Shown: positions 7,780 to 10,498 of the stretch, in pieces | How positions within the stretch are numbered: position 1 is the first letter of the stretch | Layout of the letters: each line of letters opens with the position of its first letter | DNA from: Tannerella sp. | GTDB lineage: Bacteria > Bacteroidota > Bacteroidia > Bacteroidales > Tannerellaceae | Direction: 5' to 3' | DNA: 10,498 nt | Assembly: GCA_031279875.1 (NCBI GenBank) | Contig: JAITHS010000111.1 | Location: forward strand, 1-10,498 | The notes under the pieces: generated by a model | The model's input: only the letters and a program-made list of their open reading frames with translations | Told to the model about the DNA's origin: nothing | Database searches by the model: none | Position numbers and translations under genes: made by a program

Positions 7780-7798
7780 TTTTAATTCTTAATTAAAA
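7780..7798. repeat. 8-bp inverted repeat between the -33 and -7 positions of the DUF418 promoter
   Basis: TTTTAATT (7780-7787) and AATTAAAA (7791-7798) are exact reverse complements around CTT. The repeat occupies the promoter spacer, a position where a repressor could act, but such AT-only palindromes also arise by chance in AT-rich intergenic DNA. Confidence 0.35.
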
Positions 7799-7802
7799 CA
7801 CT

Positions 7803-7810
7803 TACCTTTG
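7803..7810 (+). promoter_or_regulatory. -7 box of the DUF418 gene promoter
   Basis: TACCTTTG ends only 14 bp before the ATG at 7825, which predicts a leader of roughly 10 nt. A -33 TTTG is not evident at the expected place (TTTTT is there instead). Confidence 0.65.
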
Positions 7811-7824
7811 CACCTCTATTAAAG

Positions 7825-9060
7825 ATGAAAAAAACTATTACGACAGAGACGGTTAATCCGGTTGCAGCTTCGGAGCGTTATGCCATACTTGACGCTATCA
7901 GAGGGATGGCTTTGCTTGGTATTTGCATGGCTAATTTCCCTGAGTTTTCGCTCTATTCGTTTCAGCCTCAAACAGTTGCCGACGCATACCCTACTGCCGC
8001 AATTGATCGTGTCATACATTTTCTGATGTATATCTTCATTGACGGCAAGTTTTACAGCCTCTTTTCTTTGCTTTTCGGCATCGGGTTCGCGATAATTATT
8101 ACCAATACCCTCCGCAAAGGCGTCAGCGGACTGAAAATTTTCTACCGGCGTATGACGTTTCTTGCTCTCATCGGCTTCATGCACCTGTTGTTGCTTTGGG
8201 CGGGCGACATTTTGATGCTTTACGCGCTTGCCGGAATGTTACTGCCGTTGTTTCGGAATGCTTCCGACCGCAAGTTACTCATCACAGCAACCGTTATGCT
8301 GCTCATTCCGATAGTGCTTGACGCATTCAAATCATTGAGCGGCATTGATTTTGCTGCGCCCGCTATCAATGCGACGCAGCACTTCCACGACCGCTACGGC
8401 ATTACAAACGACAATTTCCACGTTTGGCTGCGCGATGCCGACACTTATTCGGAGATGATGAAATTTCAAATCCCCGGTTCTTTTATCCGCCTGCGCGAAT
8501 TTATCGACGGACACAGAATTTTCAAGGTGCTGGGACTTTTTCTTATCGGCTTTTACATCGGACGAAACAGGTTTTATGTCGCTCTTGACAAACATCATAA
8601 CGTGCTTAAAAACATCTGTTTGTGGGGATTCGCCGTCGGATTGCCTTTCTCGTTGCTCTATTCATGGAGCGCCATGCACGGCAACCCGCTCGGATTAGTC
8701 TTACATTCAATATTTTACGTCATAAGCATTTATCCGATGGCATTAGCCTACGCCGCAGTTCTATGTCTCATATACATAAAGAATAAAAACCTGATAATCT
8801 ATCGTTTACCGGCATACGCAGGCAGAATGGCACTTACAAACTATATCCTGCAATCCGTTTTCGGCATCATCATCTACTACGGTATGTTTTTGGCGCTCGG
8901 AACATCAATGGGGCTGATTTATGTGGAATTAATTGCCGTCGGAGTTTTTGCCGTCGAGATAATAATGAGTTCTTTATGGCTGAAATTTTTCCGCTTCGGA
9001 CTGCTTGAATGGTTGTGGAGGATGCTTACTTACGGAAAATTTTTGAAAATAACCAAATAA
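7825..9060 (+). CDS. DUF418 (YeiB-like) integral membrane protein
   Basis: 411 residues, a usual length for the family. The N-terminal signature [20 protein letters not shown] (residues 18-37) is the conserved LD-x-x-RG-x-ALLGI block of DUF418/YeiB proteins, and the C-terminus has the usual [12 protein letters not shown] (about 332-343) and [12 protein letters not shown] segments. Roughly nine to eleven hydrophobic helices are visible, for example at about 26-40, 78-95, 112-143, 149-167, 232-250, 264-282, 291-320, 341-361 and 364-391. It belongs to the inner membrane. The biochemical role of the family is not established; transport has been proposed. The gene has its own promoter and lies alone between the tRNA and leuC. 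The first ATG is chosen because the conserved block begins soon after it and the promoter leaves no room for an earlier start. Confidence 0.9.
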   Translation: MKKTITTETVNPVAASERYAILDAIRGMALLGICMANFPEFSLYSFQPQTVADAYPTAAIDRVIHFLMYIFIDGKFYSLFSLLFGIGFAIIITNTLRKGVSGLKIFYRRMTFLALIGFMHLLLLWAGDILMLYALAGMLLPLFRNASDRKLLITATVMLLIPIVLDAFKSLSGIDFAAPAINATQHFHDRYGITNDNFHVWLRDADTYSEMMKFQIPGSFIRLREFIDGHRIFKVLGLFLIGFYIGRNRFYVALDKHHNVLKNICLWGFAVGLPFSLLYSWSAMHGNPLGLVLHSIFYVISIYPMALAYAAVLCLIYIKNKNLIIYRLPAYAGRMALTNYILQSVFGIIIYYGMFLALGTSMGLIYVELIAVGVFAVEIIMSSLWLKFFRFGLLEWLWRMLTYGKFLKITK

Positions 9061-9062
9061 AT

Positions 9063-9093
9063 TATGCCGTCTCGAAAAAAAATCTTACTTTTG
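9063..9093 (+). promoter_or_regulatory. Promoter of leuC
   Basis: TACTTTTG at 9086-9093 fits TAnnTTTG, and TATG at 9063-9066 is a three-of-four match to the -33 TTTG with a 19-bp spacer. The -7 box ends 19 bp before the ATG at 9113. No leader peptide, riboswitch or attenuator fits in so short a leader. Confidence 0.65.
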
Positions 9094-9112
9094 CGCCTCT
9101 TTTAATAACAAA

Positions 9113-10498
9113 ATGGAACTTAATAAACCGACAACATTATTTGAAAAAATTTGGAACAGTCATGTAGTTTCAACCGTCGATGACGGTCCCACACAGTTGT
9201 ATATTGACAGGCTTTACTGTCACGAAGTAACAAGTCCACAGGCATTTGCCGGCCTCAAAGCACGCGGATTGAAACCGCTAAGACCGGAACGTATCTACTG
9301 TATGCCCGACCATAACACTCCGACACACGACCAAGACAAACCTATCGAAGACCCGATATCACGGCAACAGGTTGATACTCTGGAACGTAACGCTTCCGAT
9401 TTCGGACTTGCATATTTCGGCATGATGCATCCCAAAAACGGCGTTATCCACGTAGTAGGACCCGAACGCGGGCTTACATTGCCGGGTATGACGATAGTAT
9501 GCGGCGACAGCCACACATCAACGCACGGCGCAATGGGAACAGTCGCTTTCGGCATCGGTACCAGCGAAGTCGAAATGGTTCTCGCTACACAATGTATCCT
9601 GCAACAAAAGCCCAAAAACATGCGTATAAGCATTGACGGCTTAACAGACAAATGCGTAACAGCCAAAGACATAGCGCTTTATGTCATGTCTAAAATGACT
9701 ACGAGCGGCGCTACGGGATATTTCATCGAATATGCCGGTTCAACAGTGCGCAATCTCACAATGGAAGGACGTTTAACGCTTTGTAATCTGTCGATTGAGA
9801 TGGGCGCGCGCGGCGGTATGATAGCGCCCGACGAAACTACTTTCGCCTATATCAAAGGTCGCGAATATGCCCCTCATGGTAACGAGTGGGACAAGGCAGT
9901 TGCTTACTGGCAAACGCTGCGAAGCGACGATGACGCGGTTTTCGACTGCGAAGTAAACTTTAACGCCGCCGATATCGAACCTATGATTACATACGGCACC
10001 AATCCGGGCATGGGGATGGCGATTACGGCAACTATCCCTGACCCTGCCGGAGATACGACTTCATACAACAAATCGCTCGAATATATGGGCTTCAAAGCAG
10101 GCGAAAAACTACTCGGCAAACCGATAGACTACGTCTTTCTGGGAAGTTGTACTAACGGCAGGATAGAAGATTTTCGCACATTCGCCGCCATAGTCAAAGG
10201 ACGCCGCAAAGCCGACAGCGTAACGGCATGGCTTGTACCCGGCTCGTGGGTTGTTGACAAACAGATCAAAGATGAAGGATTAGACAAAATCCTTAACGCG
10301 GCAGGTTTTGAAATACGCCAGCCCGGATGTTCGGCTTGTTTGGCGATGAACGACGACAAGATTCCGACCGGTAAATATGCCGTCAGCACATCAAACCGCA
10401 ACTTTGAAGGGCGACAAGGCCCCGGCGCCCGCACTATTCTTGCCGCTCCGCCCGTAGCCGCCGCTGCTGCCGTTACCGGATTTATTACCGACCCGCGA
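9113..10498 (+). CDS. leuC: 3-isopropylmalate dehydratase large subunit (3' end just outside window)
   Basis: 462 codons are visible, open to the right edge; family members are about 465 residues, so only a few residues are missing. LeuC with LeuD isomerises 2-isopropylmalate to 3-isopropylmalate in leucine biosynthesis, in the cytoplasm, using a 4Fe-4S cluster. Recognisable blocks are the N-terminus [62 protein letters not shown], and [14 protein letters not shown]. The three cluster ligands are present: C346 in GSCTNGR, and C406 and C409 in PGCSACLAM. The spacing is the standard one. The start follows the TAnnTTTG promoter and matches the usual N-terminus. leuD and further leu genes are expected immediately downstream, but this cannot be seen. 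Confidence 0.97.
   Translation, partial: MELNKPTTLFEKIWNSHVVSTVDDGPTQLYIDRLYCHEVTSPQAFAGLKARGLKPLRPERIYCMPDHNTPTHDQDKPIEDPISRQQVDTLERNASDFGLAYFGMMHPKNGVIHVVGPERGLTLPGMTIVCGDSHTSTHGAMGTVAFGIGTSEVEMVLATQCILQQKPKNMRISIDGLTDKCVTAKDIALYVMSKMTTSGATGYFIEYAGSTVRNLTMEGRLTLCNLSIEMGARGGMIAPDETTFAYIKGREYAPHGNEWDKAVAYWQTLRSDDDAVFDCEVNFNAADIEPMITYGTNPGMGMAITATIPDPAGDTTSYNKSLEYMGFKAGEKLLGKPIDYVFLGSCTNGRIEDFRTFAAIVKGRRKADSVTAWLVPGSWVVDKQIKDEGLDKILNAAGFEIRQPGCSACLAMNDDKIPTGKYAVSTSNRNFEGRQGPGARTILAAPPVAAAAAVTGFITDPR

Noticed and set aside
7617..7824. tRNA-Val as an integration site for a mobile element
   Set aside because: No repeat of the tRNA 3' end was noticed downstream and no integrase is present; the neighbours look like ordinary chromosomal genes.
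9295..10434. Minus-strand open frames across leuC
   Set aside because: Antisense shadows of leuC, which has all its family motifs and cluster cysteines on the plus strand.

Overview
The window looks like chromosomal DNA of a Bacteroidales (Bacteroidetes) bacterium. The main evidence is the promoters: TAnnTTTG -7 boxes, two of them with a TTTG -33 box, stand before every transcription unit whose start is visible. No clear Shine-Dalgarno sequence precedes the starts. The protein families (Gfo/Idh/MocA with a Tat-like leader, DUF1080, membrane-anchored TPR/HTH regulator, PDDEXK_9 nuclease) are also typical of the group. I see no insertion sequence, CRISPR array, phage gene or broken gene.

Layout. 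(1) Bases 1-383: the 3' end of an AAA-ATPase-like/PD-(D/E)XK protein gene entering from the left edge; its stop codon lies in a four-copy heptamer repeat. (2) 384-658: a non-coding gap between convergent genes, packed with a 19-bp tandem duplication and several strong hairpins. (3) 659-5387, minus strand: a two-gene operon encoding a Tat-type Gfo/Idh/MocA oxidoreductase and a 1146-residue secreted protein with HEAT-like repeats and two C-terminal DUF1080 domains. (4) 5388-5507: a 120-bp AT-rich divergent promoter region holding a perfect 10-bp inverted repeat. (5) 5508-7502: a membrane-anchored TPR/coiled-coil/HTH regulator transcribed divergently. (6) 7533-7737: a tRNA-Val(UAC) unit with its own promoter and a textbook terminator. 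(7) 7825-9060: a DUF418 (YeiB-like) membrane protein. (8) 9113 to the right edge: leuC, nearly complete, probably the first gene of a leucine biosynthesis operon continuing beyond the window.

How the genes may work together. Gfo/Idh/MocA and DUF1080 (3-keto-disaccharide hydrolase) are the two enzyme classes of the oxidative route for breaking glycosidic bonds: the sugar is oxidised at C3 to a 3-keto glycoside, then the bond is cleaved. Both proteins here carry export signals, so the route would run in the cell envelope. The divergent membrane-anchored regulator is the obvious candidate to sense a periplasmic signal and control the operon, but this is inferred from gene order only. The tRNA, DUF418 and leuC units are ordinary housekeeping or accessory genes with no evident link to it.
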